From contig DDQK01000035.1 in NCBI GenBank assembly GCA_002342665.1, positions 377 to 64,376 of the forward strand: DNA of 64,000 bases, written 5' to 3'. Below the pieces are notes generated by a model. It ran no database searches. It saw nothing but the letters and a program-made list of their open reading frames with translations, and was not told the origin of the DNA. Numbering within the stretch: position 1 is the first letter of the stretch; every line of letters begins with the position of its first letter. This DNA is from Prevotella sp. UBA2444 (lineage in GTDB: Bacteria; Bacteroidota; Bacteroidia; Bacteroidales; Bacteroidaceae). The position numbers were made by a program, and so were the translations under genes. Below, one piece after another: positions 33,781-41,630 of the stretch.

Positions 33781-34419
33781 GACATGGTCACATTATCGCC
33801 GACTTATAAGTGTGGAGAATGAGTCTTAGTCATGGGGACAGACAGTATTACTTTCATATTCATTTCATGTATATCTATATACACTTATACACTAAATATG
33901 ATTAATTGCTTAATATATAGTGCGTTATTATATTTCTTGTATACACTATATGTTCACTTTATATACACTAAACGTACACTAACTGTCCACTTTTCGGGAG
34001 ATGAGTGCGGTTTCTTGGTATGAAAGAGGTAGCTTGTCGGTAGGAAAGTGGAGGTTTGTCGGTAGTAAAGTCCCACTTTGCTCCGAGCAAAGTCGGTGAG
34101 GTAAATAGGAGGCTACTTTCGGATGGCAGGAACTTTTAAATTTTCCTACGGCACTTTTAAATTTTCCTACGGCACTTTTAAATTTTCCTACGGAGGTTTC
34201 GTTTGACAAAAATGCGCCTTCCTTTTGTGAAAAAGAGTTCCTGTTTGGAGCACGAATGGGCGATATGGTGTATAAATAGTGTATACAAAGTGAATGTGTA
34301 GTGTATATGATTCATTTTGTAAATATCTGAAAAATAGTGCTATTATGTTGTTTTAGTGTATAAGTGTATATGGACTTGTTAAAATTATATGGAAATATCA
34401 TTAGTTTTACGATGATAAA
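33781..34419. other. AT-rich non-coding region with inverted clusters of TACACT motifs
   Basis: Between the terminator and the VirE-type gene I see no convincing gene. The left part (33878-33990) holds at least five TACACT motifs plus the variants TTCACT and TCCACT; the right part (34266-34372) holds the same motif reversed (AGTGTA) at least four times. The centre carries a 21-bp triple direct repeat and oddly repeated text (GTCGGTAGGAAAGT-like) around 34030-34080. The words TAGTCATGGGGAC occur twice nearby (33673, 33827). Iteron-like arrays next to a replication-type gene suggest a replication origin or a binding region of a mobile element; this is inference. Confidence 0.5.
34132..34194. 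repeat. Three perfect tandem 21-bp repeats
   Basis: The unit starts ACTTTTAAATTTTCCTACGG and repeats without spacers at 34132, 34153 and 34174 (the last base differs in copy 3). Each unit contains the palindrome TTTTAAA/AAATTTT overlap. There are no spacers, so it is not a CRISPR array. A minus-strand frame through it reads VGKFKSA three times but is probably not a gene. Confidence 0.85.
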
Positions 34420-34451
34420 TTTGCTCGTTTGGAAAAAATTGACTATCTTTG
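34420..34451 (+). promoter_or_regulatory. Promoter of the VirE-type gene
   Basis: TTTG (34420-34423), 20 nt, TATCTTTG (34444-34451); the ATG follows 28 nt later. Confidence 0.8.
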
Positions 34452-34479
34452 TCGGCAAATTCAGAAAAAATATTAGACG

Positions 34480-36612
34480 ATGAAAGTAACACTACTGAAA
34501 CCCTACAGAAAGACAGAGACCATCAACCGTCTGCCTATCGAACAGATGGCCGGCATTATCCGCGACTGCAAGCTGCGCGAGAGTGTCAGAAGACTCCGCG
34601 AGGTTTACCACCTGATGCGCGTCATCCGATATGACGACGGGCGGGTGCAGACCAATTTCAAGGACGGTGTCCGGCTGCCGCGTGTCTGCTTCTCGGCAGA
34701 ACTGGCCAACAAGCGGGGCGAACAGCAGTTGCTCAGGTATAACGGGCTCGTGACGCTGGAGCTCAACGGACTCGAGACCTACGACGATGCCGTCAGGTTG
34801 CGCGACCAGGCCAAGCGCCTGCCCCACACGCTGATGGCATTCCTCGGAGCCAGCGGCAAGTCGGTGAAGATAGTCTGTCGCGGTGAGCTCTTTGCCGACA
34901 GCAGGACCGACGGCGAGGCGCTGCCCGCAGATGAGGCCGACATCCGCCAGTTCCACCTTAATCTATATAGGGAGGCCCGCCTCTCCTATTCCGCCCAGCT
35001 GCATACCGATATCGAGTCGCTGCCTCAGCCGCTCAGCCGTACCGTCTATCTGAGTGCCGACCCGGAGATGGGTTTCAATCCCGGGGCGGAGCCTTTCTAC
35101 GTCGATACCCTCCCCGACAGCGAGGCACAGAAGGAGGCCCCTGTCTCCCGGGAGAGCAGCTATCTGATGCCCGGGCGCACCATCCAGCGCACCTATCGCA
35201 TGAACTGGCTCTTCATCGTGGAGAACGTGCTGGGCCACTATTTCGAACTGCCCGACGAGAGCCGTCAGGAGACGCTGCTGATGGAGGTGGCCGCCTGCTG
35301 TCTGAACGAGGGCATCCCGATGGGGGCTGCCGTGCAGATGACGATGGAGCATCCCGTGCTGAACACCGACCGCTTGCTGGTAGAGAATACCTTCTCCGCC
35401 GTCTACAGCGTGGCCCTGCAGGCCGACTACCGCAAGAAGCACAAGCTGCAGCCGCTGAAGAGCGTGCCCGAGGACACGCTGCTGATGATGAAGACCGAGA
35501 TGTTCCTCAACGCCAACTACGACATGCGGAAGAACGTGATGACGGGCGTGGCCCAGTATCGCAGGAAATTCAGCGACGATCAGGAGTTCTACGACCTCGA
35601 CCAGGAGGTGCGCAACGATATGACTATCAGCGCCAAAGAGCTGGGGCTGAAGTCGTGGGACAAGGACATCGAGCGCTTCATCGAGTCGTCGAGGATTGAG
35701 AAGTTTGACCCCGTGAATACCTGGCTCGACAGTCTGCCCGACTGGGACGGGCGCGACCGTATCGCAGAGCTGGCAGCACGCGTGCCTACCAATCAGCCGC
35801 AGTGGGAGAAGTATCTGCGCACCTGGCTGCTCGGCATGGTGCACAACTGGCAGGACGAGAAGGCGCTGACGGGCAACGCCCTCGTGCCGCTGCTCATCGG
35901 CCGGCAGGGCTGTGGCAAGACGCGCTTCTGCGGCATATTGCTTCCCGAGGAGTTGCGGCCCTATTATAATAAGGAGATCAACTTCAAGAACGAGGCCTCG
36001 CTGAACCTCGGTCTGACCAGCAATGCGCTGATCAACATCGACGAGTTTGACAAGGTGACCCTTCGTCAGCAGGTGGTGCTGAAATATCTGCTCTCGACGG
36101 CCGATGTCAAGTTCCGTCCCCCCTATGGCAAGGCCATGAAGCAGTTCCGGCGCTATGCCTCGTTCATCGGTACCACTAACGAGATGAAGCCGCTGACGGA
36201 CCCCACAGGCAGTCGTCGATTCGTCTGCGTGGAGGTGACAGGTGACATCAATTTCCAGGACACCATCGACCACCGCCAGCTCTTCGCCCAGCTCAAGCAG
36301 ATGCTCAGGGAGGGTGCGCGTTCCTACTTGCAGGACGAGGAAATCAATGAGCTGATACGTGAGAACGAGCGCTTCCAGCGGCTGAGCAGTCTCTCGGAGA
36401 TGATCAGCGATGCCTTCCAGACACCAGTCTCCGATGCCGACGGCCGCTGGTGGAGCCTGAAGGAGATCAGCGAACTGCTGGCTCGCCGATTCCGCAGCTA
36501 CGACCCCAAGACCAGCTTCCGCCGCCTCGGCTCCGAGCTCACCAACCATCCCTTGAAGATCCGCAGCCGACGCATCAGCAGCGGCTGGCAGTACTTCATG
36601 AAGGAGCGGTAG
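34480..36612 (+). CDS. VirE/VapE-type primase-helicase with BT4734-like N-terminus
   Basis: The 710-residue protein combines an N-terminal BT4734-like/VirE_N region (about 1-200, with VKIVCRGELF and LSADPEMGFNP), a middle helical part, and a C-terminal virulence-protein-E ATPase. Walker A is GRQGCGKTRF (about residue 473) and Walker B is ALINIDEFDK (about 516); FIGTTNEMKPLTDPTGSRRFVCVEV is the sensor/arginine-finger region. Families of this kind are replication proteins of phages, satellites and integrative elements. The gene is rich in GC, in contrast to the AT-rich iteron-like region before it, and no integrase, excisionase or capsid gene is near, so the element is either minimal or a remnant. 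It is followed by an abortive-infection gene, which makes this a small accessory island. Confidence 0.85.
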   Translation: MKVTLLKPYRKTETINRLPIEQMAGIIRDCKLRESVRRLREVYHLMRVIRYDDGRVQTNFKDGVRLPRVCFSAELANKRGEQQLLRYNGLVTLELNGLETYDDAVRLRDQAKRLPHTLMAFLGASGKSVKIVCRGELFADSRTDGEALPADEADIRQFHLNLYREARLSYSAQLHTDIESLPQPLSRTVYLSADPEMGFNPGAEPFYVDTLPDSEAQKEAPVSRESSYLMPGRTIQRTYRMNWLFIVENVLGHYFELPDESRQETLLMEVAACCLNEGIPMGAAVQMTMEHPVLNTDRLLVENTFSAVYSVALQADYRKKHKLQPLKSVPEDTLLMMKTEMFLNANYDMRKNVMTGVAQYRRKFSDDQEFYDLDQEVRNDMTISAKELGLKSWDKDIERFIESSRIEKFDPVNTWLDSLPDWDGRDRIAELAARVPTNQPQWEKYLRTWLLGMVHNWQDEKALTGNALVPLLIGRQGCGKTRFCGILLPEELRPYYNKEINFKNEASLNLGLTSNALINIDEFDKVTLRQQVVLKYLLSTADVKFRPPYGKAMKQFRRYASFIGTTNEMKPLTDPTGSRRFVCVEVTGDINFQDTIDHRQLFAQLKQMLREGARSYLQDEEINELIRENERFQRLSSLSEMISDAFQTPVSDADGRWWSLKEISELLARRFRSYDPKTSFRRLGSELTNHPLKIRSRRISSGWQYFMKER

Positions 36613-36763
36613 TCACGATTGGGGTAGCTGCCTAAGAAAGCCTTGCTTGCGCTGATTGCGCCGATTTTGAGGGCAAAACTGCGCAAGTCATCTTAGAGAT
36701 GTAGCAGTTAGGCATGGAAAATCCTTCTTTTTGAGTCATTTTAGAAGATTTCTTGCCAAAAGT

Positions 36764-36794
36764 TTTGTTTGTTCAGAAAAAAGTCGTACCTTTG
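36764..36794 (+). promoter_or_regulatory. Promoter of the abiF RNA/AbiF unit
   Basis: TTTG (36764-36767), 19 nt, TACCTTTG (36787-36794). The predicted transcript starts near 36801, exactly where the structured RNA begins. Confidence 0.8.
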
Positions 36795-36800
36795 CATCGA

Positions 36801-36848
36801 CAGTACCCGCCACGCTTCCCGAAGACCAGCGAACCAGGGCGGGTCGTT
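36801..36848 (+). ncRNA. Structured RNA upstream of AbiF (abiF-type RNA)
   Basis: An outer 7-bp stem ACCCGCC/GGCGGGT (36805-36811 with 36838-36844) encloses an inner 4-bp stem CGCT/AGCG (36813-36816 with 36828-36831) and an 11-nt apical loop. It starts where the consensus promoter predicts the 5' end and lies 12 nt before the AbiF start codon. A conserved RNA motif named abiF has been described upstream of Abi_2-domain genes in Bacteroidota and other phyla, and the location and nested-stem shape fit it; I cannot run a covariance search. It may act as an RNA antitoxin or regulator of the HEPN protein. Confidence 0.72.
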
Positions 36849-36860
36849 TATTTATAGACA

Positions 36861-37754
36861 ATGATATACACAAAGCAAGCAATAACTCTCGAAGACCAGA
36901 TCAATATCCTAAAGCAAAGAGGTCTTATCTTAGATGACGAGGATGAGACTCTTAATGTCTTGGGACACATAAGCTATTTCAGACTTGCTGGCTATTGGAG
37001 ACCTTTAGAACAGGACAAGCAGAGGCACATCTTTAAGCCCAACAGCCATTTCTCGACAGTCGTTTCGCTATACCGCTTCGATACCGAACTGAGGATGCTG
37101 ATCTTTTCTGCCATACAGCAGATTGAGATTGCAGTCCGCACGAAGATGATTCAGCATGTGGCATTGAAGCACGGGCCATTCTGGTTTATGGATACGGCTC
37201 TTGCCTCCAATTCCGGCATCCATGCTTTTTGCCTGAACAATCTGAAGCAGGAACTTTCACGCAGTTCCGATGAATTCATCAAAGAGCATTTCCGCAAATA
37301 CAGTTCACCGTCTTTCCCTCCTGTATGGAAGACGCTTGAAGTAGCATCAATGGGAACACTCTCCAAACTCTACAACAACCTCAACGATTTCAAGGTCAGG
37401 AAGCGTATTGCCCACGACTTCAATCTGCCGGAACACCAGTGTATGGGTAGTTGGTTGCGTAGTCTTACTGTGGTGAGGAATGCCTGTGCACATCATGCCC
37501 GCCTGTGGAATGCCCATATCTCCATCACGCCACAGACCTCGGTGAAGATGCGTGGGACATGGATTAATGACCTTCAGTTCCCACAAGACAAGCTCTATCC
37601 CCAACTATGCTGCATCGCATATTGGCTTAACAGTATAGATTCAAACAACCATTTCACTTCAGACGTTAAGGCTTTACTCGCAAAATACCCGATGGCTGAT
37701 GTTCGCGCTATGGGGTTCACGGCGAATTGGAAGGCAGAGCCGTTGTGGAAATAA
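36861..37754 (+). CDS. abiF: AbiF/AbiD (Abi_2) abortive-infection HEPN protein
   Basis: The 297-residue protein belongs to the Abi_2 family: QAITLEDQINILKQRGLILDD, LGHISYFRLAGYWRPLE, FDTELRMLIFSAIQQIEIAVRT and VRNACAHHARLWN are its marks. Two HEPN-type R-x4-6-H motifs can be seen: R93-TKMIQ-H99 and R206-NACA-H211, so it is probably a ribonuclease that halts growth on phage infection. AbiF proteins have been proposed as relatives of the ancestor of Cas13 and to work with a small RNA. Here a promoter and a structured RNA precede the gene by 12 nt, so RNA and protein are made from one transcript or the RNA is processed from it. Activity and the antitoxin role of the RNA are inferred from family knowledge. 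Confidence 0.88.
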   Translation: MIYTKQAITLEDQINILKQRGLILDDEDETLNVLGHISYFRLAGYWRPLEQDKQRHIFKPNSHFSTVVSLYRFDTELRMLIFSAIQQIEIAVRTKMIQHVALKHGPFWFMDTALASNSGIHAFCLNNLKQELSRSSDEFIKEHFRKYSSPSFPPVWKTLEVASMGTLSKLYNNLNDFKVRKRIAHDFNLPEHQCMGSWLRSLTVVRNACAHHARLWNAHISITPQTSVKMRGTWINDLQFPQDKLYPQLCCIAYWLNSIDSNNHFTSDVKALLAKYPMADVRAMGFTANWKAEPLWK

Positions 37755-37783
37755 TTAGCGAATCGAGATACTAAATCATAAAA

Positions 37784-39397
37784 TTATCTGACGACCTTCT
37801 TGCCCCGACGGACGTAGATGCCCTTGCCAGCAGAGCTGCGGGAGATGCCGGCAAGGGAGAAGTAGGTGTCTGATGCTGAGGATGTGGCAACTGGAGCTCT
37901 GAGGCTGGTGGCCTCGCTGTCGCAGAGCCGTTCGTACTCGATGGCTGCGAGGATGAAACCACCCAGCACCTTGCCCTCGGTATAGAAGTCGTCGCCCTTG
38001 GTGGAGGTAGGCTTCGTATCCTTTCCCATCAGGTAGTACTCGGCAGAGCCGTCGCGGAAATTGCTGCCTCCGAGACCTGCCGACTTGCAGCAGGCTATCA
38101 GATGGACGCCCCCCTTACCGTCGCCCACCATGAACTGCTCCACGAACCCGCGGTAAGCCTTGCGGGCTGTGTCGAGATAGGTCTTGGGGAGCATCCCTAA
38201 GCGAACGGCCTTCAGATAAGCAGCCGTGAAGATGGCTGTGCAGGAGGACTCCAGATAGTTGGCCACGGGTTGCGAGGTATAGCTGTAGCTCTGGTCGTAG
38301 CTCTGTGCCACGAAGCTGGCATCGCGGTTGGTCAACTGATACCAGCAGCCCGAGGCTGCGTCCTGTTTCTCGGCGATGCCTTCAGCCAGTTGTTCGAGAC
38401 AGGTGTGCAGCGTCTTGTAATTCTCGGAGTCGGAAAGACCTGCAATCTCCATTTGTTCCAGTACGTCGACAAGTGCGAGGAAATACCATCCGATGGCGCG
38501 TCCCCAGTATTCTGCCGAGTGGTAGATCTCGCTGCCCTTGGTGGCAGATATGCCAGCCCACTTCTTGGCAGCCTCACCTCCGGGGTCGGCAGTGAAGGCA
38601 TGGTAGAGCAGCTTGGTCTCAGGATTCCAGAGGTATCGCCACGAGATGGTGAACTGTCGGGTGATGAGATCCCAGTCGTCTGTGCTGACGGGTGTATAGT
38701 CGGCATCCTCGTTGATCATCTGTGCCAGCAGGGCAGGGCCCATGTACTGTCCGTCGCACCACATCTGGTTGGTGTACGATGCCTTGTGGAACCAGCCTCC
38801 GGCAGCTCCTTCGAGGGTTGAGGCCTGGATGGCGTAGGTGTCGTTGGCTTTGGCGATACCTTTCAGCGCAGTGGCAAATCGCTTCTTGGCCGTGCTGAGT
38901 GTGGTGGCGTTGGTGAATCGGCTCCCGTTGGGGAATCGCTCACTGGCAGCCATCTCGGCGAGCTTGAAGTAGAGTTTCACGGCGTTCAGGTCGTCGAAGC
39001 TCTTACCGTTCTTGCCGTTGTCGGCGATGTCGTAGGTACAGCCGTAGTACTGGATGGCGTAGAACCAGGGGGCCACATCGATGTCTTTGCGGTCCTTGTA
39101 GTAGTCGGCGGCTTCGATGACGGCCTTGGCGACGAGGCCTGGTACGTAGTCGAGTGAGAACGCCCACATCTTTGGCTGTTGCAGGAGTTTCCCCTTGCTG
39201 TCGTAGACGCCGAAGCCAGCCTGCACGGTGTTGGCCTTGAAATCGTTGATGCGGGAGTTGATGACCAATTGTGAGTAACGGGTGGTCTCGCTGAACTGGC
39301 AAGGAGCACCGGCGGTGGTGGGGACGCCATCAGCGGCTGAGGCCTGGCTGCAGGTGAAGACTGCCAGGAAGATTGCTTTGTAGAAGTTTCTGTTCAT
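37784..39397 (-). CDS. Secreted GH105 unsaturated uronyl hydrolase
   Basis: The 537-residue protein has a signal peptide (cut near QASAAD) and a GH105 (alpha/alpha)6 barrel. The catalytic Asp is in QMWCDGQYMGPAL and the family motif in EYWGRAIGWYFLALVDVLEQ; LESSCTAIFTAAYLKAVRLG and HLIACCKSAGLGG follow. It removes the unsaturated uronic acid left at chain ends by pectate or rhamnogalacturonan lyases. The C-terminus ends in FSLAGISRSSAGKGIYVRRG plus KKVVR, the same sort of tail as the CE8 and CUB-repeat proteins. A second GH105 module is fused in the pectin locus, so this separate copy 21 kb away may serve another pectin fraction. A -7 box (TACCTTTG, 39424-39431) precedes it. Confidence 0.92.
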   Translation of the reverse strand: MNRNFYKAIFLAVFTCSQASAADGVPTTAGAPCQFSETTRYSQLVINSRINDFKANTVQAGFGVYDSKGKLLQQPKMWAFSLDYVPGLVAKAVIEAADYYKDRKDIDVAPWFYAIQYYGCTYDIADNGKNGKSFDDLNAVKLYFKLAEMAASERFPNGSRFTNATTLSTAKKRFATALKGIAKANDTYAIQASTLEGAAGGWFHKASYTNQMWCDGQYMGPALLAQMINEDADYTPVSTDDWDLITRQFTISWRYLWNPETKLLYHAFTADPGGEAAKKWAGISATKGSEIYHSAEYWGRAIGWYFLALVDVLEQMEIAGLSDSENYKTLHTCLEQLAEGIAEKQDAASGCWYQLTNRDASFVAQSYDQSYSYTSQPVANYLESSCTAIFTAAYLKAVRLGMLPKTYLDTARKAYRGFVEQFMVGDGKGGVHLIACCKSAGLGGSNFRDGSAEYYLMGKDTKPTSTKGDDFYTEGKVLGGFILAAIEYERLCDSEATSLRAPVATSSASDTYFSLAGISRSSAGKGIYVRRGKKVVR

Positions 39398-39423
39398 TTG
39401 TCTTAGTTTTTAATATTTGTGTG

Positions 39424-39481
39424 CAAAGGTACACAAAAAAAAGAAAAAATTGTCGATTATCAATAATTATTTGTAACTTTG
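39424..39481. promoter_or_regulatory. Divergent -7 boxes of the GH105 and LysE genes
   Basis: TACCTTTG on the minus strand (39424-39431) serves the GH105 gene; TAACTTTG on the plus strand (39474-39481) serves the exporter. Neither has TTTG at the standard -33 distance. Confidence 0.5.
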
Positions 39482-39489
39482 CACCCGAT

Positions 39490-40152
39490 ATGCCGATACA
39501 TATACCTATTAATATACTCGATTTCATCTTCAAGGGGATGATGATCGGGATGATTGCCTCAGCGCCGATGGGGCCTGTAGGCATACTATGCGTACAGCGC
39601 ACGCTGAACAAAGGGCGTTGGTACGGTATGGCCACTGGCTTAGGTGCGTCGGTGAGCGACATCATCTATGCCGGTATTGCCGGCTTTGGTATGTCGTTTG
39701 TGATGGACTTTATTACCAACGACCAGAACCGCTTCTATTTGCAGCTGGTGGGTAGCGTGATGCTGCTCTGTTTCGGACTTTATACCTATCGCTCTGACCC
39801 GACGAAGAAGATGCACCAGTCCGGACAGGAGAAGGGTACGCTGTGGTACAATACCTGGACGGCCTTCCTGGTGACGTTCTCCAACCCATTGATAGTATTC
39901 CTCTTCCTGGCCATGTATGCGCAGTTTGCCTTCGTGCTGCCCAACCATCCGTTTGAGATGCTTGTAGGTTTTGCCAGCATTGTGGGCGGCGCACTACTCT
40001 GGTGGTGGGGACTGACATGGCTGGTGGACAAAATCCGCACGAAGTTTGATACCAACGGCATCCGTATCATCAACCAGGTGATCGGTGTGGCAGTGATTAT
40101 CGGAAGTATCATCATGCTGTTGGGTACAACGACTAATCTGCTGAGATTTTAG
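39490..40152 (+). CDS. LysE/RhtB family exporter
   Basis: The 220-residue inner-membrane protein has about six hydrophobic segments and the LysE signature GMIASAPMGPVGILCVQRTLNKG near the N-terminus, then WTAFLVTFSNPLIVFLFLAMYAQF. Members export amino acids or similar small molecules; the substrate is not evident. The ATG at 39490 lies only 8 nt after the -7 box, which would make the mRNA nearly leaderless; the next ATG (39538) would cut the first helix in half, so 39490 is preferred. It is followed by a DUF4924 gene after 32 nt. Confidence 0.85.
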   Translation: MPIHIPINILDFIFKGMMIGMIASAPMGPVGILCVQRTLNKGRWYGMATGLGASVSDIIYAGIAGFGMSFVMDFITNDQNRFYLQLVGSVMLLCFGLYTYRSDPTKKMHQSGQEKGTLWYNTWTAFLVTFSNPLIVFLFLAMYAQFAFVLPNHPFEMLVGFASIVGGALLWWWGLTWLVDKIRTKFDTNGIRIINQVIGVAVIIGSIIMLLGTTTNLLRF

Positions 40153-40184
40153 GAACGTATTGTTACGGATTATTTCAAATCACG

Positions 40185-40730
40185 ATGTTTATAGCTAACG
40201 AACTGAGAAAGAAGAATATAGCTGAATATCTGCTATATATGTGGCAGGTGGAGGACACGATCAGGGCATTCGACTGCTCACTGACAAGGATCAAGCGAGA
40301 GTATGTGGAACGCTTCGACTATAATGAGGAGCAGAAGGAGGAGGAGATTGACTGGTTTGGCAATCTGATACGGATGATGAATCAGGAAGGTTGCCGTGAA
40401 CGGGGACATCTGCAGATCAACAAGGTGACGATGCAGACCCTCATCGAACTGCATACCCAGTTGCTGGCCTCGCCGAAATTTCCCTTCTACAATTCGGAAT
40501 ACTACAAAGTGCTGCCCTTCATCGTGGAACTGCGCAATCGCGGTGCCAACAAGGAGGAAAACGAGATTGAGACCTGTTTCAACTCGCTCTACGGGGTGAT
40601 GATGCTTCGTCTGCAGAAGAAGGATATCTCTCCCGACACGGCCCATGCCGTGAAAGAGATCACCACCTTCATAGGCATGCTCTCAGACTATTATAAGAAA
40701 GACAAGGAAGAAGGACTGAAGTTCGAATGA
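40185..40730 (+). CDS. DUF4924 family protein
   Basis: The 181-residue protein is almost wholly alpha-helical and charged (MFIANELRKKNIAEYLLYMWQVEDTIRAF; NKVTMQTLIELHTQLLASPKFPFY). This matches DUF4924, a family restricted to Bacteroidota and without known function. It has no signal peptide or membrane helix. It sits between a LysE exporter (32 nt) and rfbD (4 nt), and in many relatives this neighbourhood is conserved to my recollection, so it is probably co-transcribed with rfbD. It could be a cytoplasmic helper protein; nothing more can be said. Confidence 0.8.
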   Translation: MFIANELRKKNIAEYLLYMWQVEDTIRAFDCSLTRIKREYVERFDYNEEQKEEEIDWFGNLIRMMNQEGCRERGHLQINKVTMQTLIELHTQLLASPKFPFYNSEYYKVLPFIVELRNRGANKEENEIETCFNSLYGVMMLRLQKKDISPDTAHAVKEITTFIGMLSDYYKKDKEEGLKFE

Positions 40731-40734
40731 GGAT

Positions 40735-41583
40735 ATGAAGATACTGATTACGGGCTGTAACGGCCAACTGGGAAACGAGATGCAACTGCTGGAGAAGGAG
40801 AATCCCCAGCATACTTATTTTAATACAGATGTGGCCGAGCTGGACATCACTGACCAGGCAGCCATAGAGAAATTCGTTGAAGAAAACGAGATTGACGGTA
40901 TCGTGAACTGTGCTGCCTATACAGCGGTAGACAAGGCTGAGGACAACGAGGCGCTCTGTCAGCGACTGAATGCCGAGGCTCCTGCCTACTTGGCCCATGC
41001 CGTCGGACAGAGAGGCGGTTGGATGATACAGATATCAACCGACTATGTGTTTGACGGCACGAAGCATACTCCCTATGTGGAAGATGATGAGACCTGTCCC
41101 AATAGCGTCTATGGGCGTACGAAACTGGTGGGCGAACTGAACGTACAGAAACTCTGCGAACGCTCGATGATCATCCGTACAGCCTGGCTCTATTCTACCT
41201 TCGGCAACAATTTCGTGAAGACGATGATACGCTTGGGAAAGGAAAGACCGGTGCTGGGAGTCATCTTCGATCAGATAGGTACTCCGACCTATGCCCGTGA
41301 CCTGGCAGTGGCCATCATGACAGCCATCAACGAGGGCATCGTACCTGGCATATACCATTTCTCGAATGAGGGGGTCACGTCGTGGTACGACTTCACGAAG
41401 GCCATTCACCGCATTGCCGGTATCAAGGAGTGTCAGGTTCGGCCGTTGCACACGGCAGAATATCCCACGCCAGCCAACCGTCCCCACTATTCTGTGCTTG
41501 ACAAGACCAAGATCAAACAGACCTACACCCTCGAGATTCCCTACTGGGAGGAGTCCCTTGCCGAGTGTATTGCAAAACTTTAA
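40735..41583 (+). CDS. rfbD: dTDP-4-dehydrorhamnose reductase
   Basis: The 282-residue short-chain reductase makes dTDP-L-rhamnose, used for surface polysaccharide. The NAD(P) loop is [16 protein letters not shown]; the catalytic Tyr/Lys pair is in [12 protein letters not shown] and the Thr/Ser in [29 protein letters not shown] and [12 protein letters not shown] are typical of RmlD. Only RmlD and RmlA (51 kb) occur in the window; the other two pathway genes lie elsewhere. It is followed by a 14-bp palindrome and then prfC. Confidence 0.94.
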   Translation: MKILITGCNGQLGNEMQLLEKENPQHTYFNTDVAELDITDQAAIEKFVEENEIDGIVNCAAYTAVDKAEDNEALCQRLNAEAPAYLAHAVGQRGGWMIQISTDYVFDGTKHTPYVEDDETCPNSVYGRTKLVGELNVQKLCERSMIIRTAWLYSTFGNNFVKTMIRLGKERPVLGVIFDQIGTPTYARDLAVAIMTAINEGIVPGIYHFSNEGVTSWYDFTKAIHRIAGIKECQVRPLHTAEYPTPANRPHYSVLDKTKIKQTYTLEIPYWEESLAECIAKL

Positions 41584-41585
41584 TC

Positions 41586-41619
41586 TTTGGCACGGATTAT
41601 CCGTGTAATCCGTGCCAAA
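41586..41619. repeat. 14-bp perfect palindrome between rfbD and prfC
   Basis: Arms TTTGGCACGGATTA (41586-41599) and TAATCCGTGCCAAA (41606-41619) flank the loop TCCGTG, which repeats part of the arm. There is no T-run after it on the plus strand, so it is probably not a simple terminator; it resembles dispersed intergenic palindromes built on the word TAATCCGTG. Confidence 0.75.
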
Positions 41620-41630
41620 AAGAAGAAATT

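Noticed and set aside
34132..34194. Possible CRISPR array
   Set aside because: Units are contiguous with no spacers and there are no cas genes.
33979..34209. 76-residue minus-strand frame with VGKFKSA repeats
   Set aside because: It is the translation of the 21-bp DNA repeat, with no start signal and no homologous feel; kept as a repeat only.
34963..36549. 528-residue open frame on the minus strand opposite the VirE-type gene
   Set aside because: It is a shadow of a GC-rich gene: no signal, no domain, amino-acid bias (His, Gln, Leu, Ala) of antisense frames, and no promoter.
36629..36714. TGCCTAA/TTAGGCA inverted ends upstream of the AbiF promoter as a small transposon
   Set aside because: Only 7 bp, no transposase, no target duplication visible; probably chance or a dispersed palindrome.
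41586..41619. Terminator of rfbD
   Set aside because: The stem is strong but no T-run follows on the plus strand; listed as a palindrome instead.
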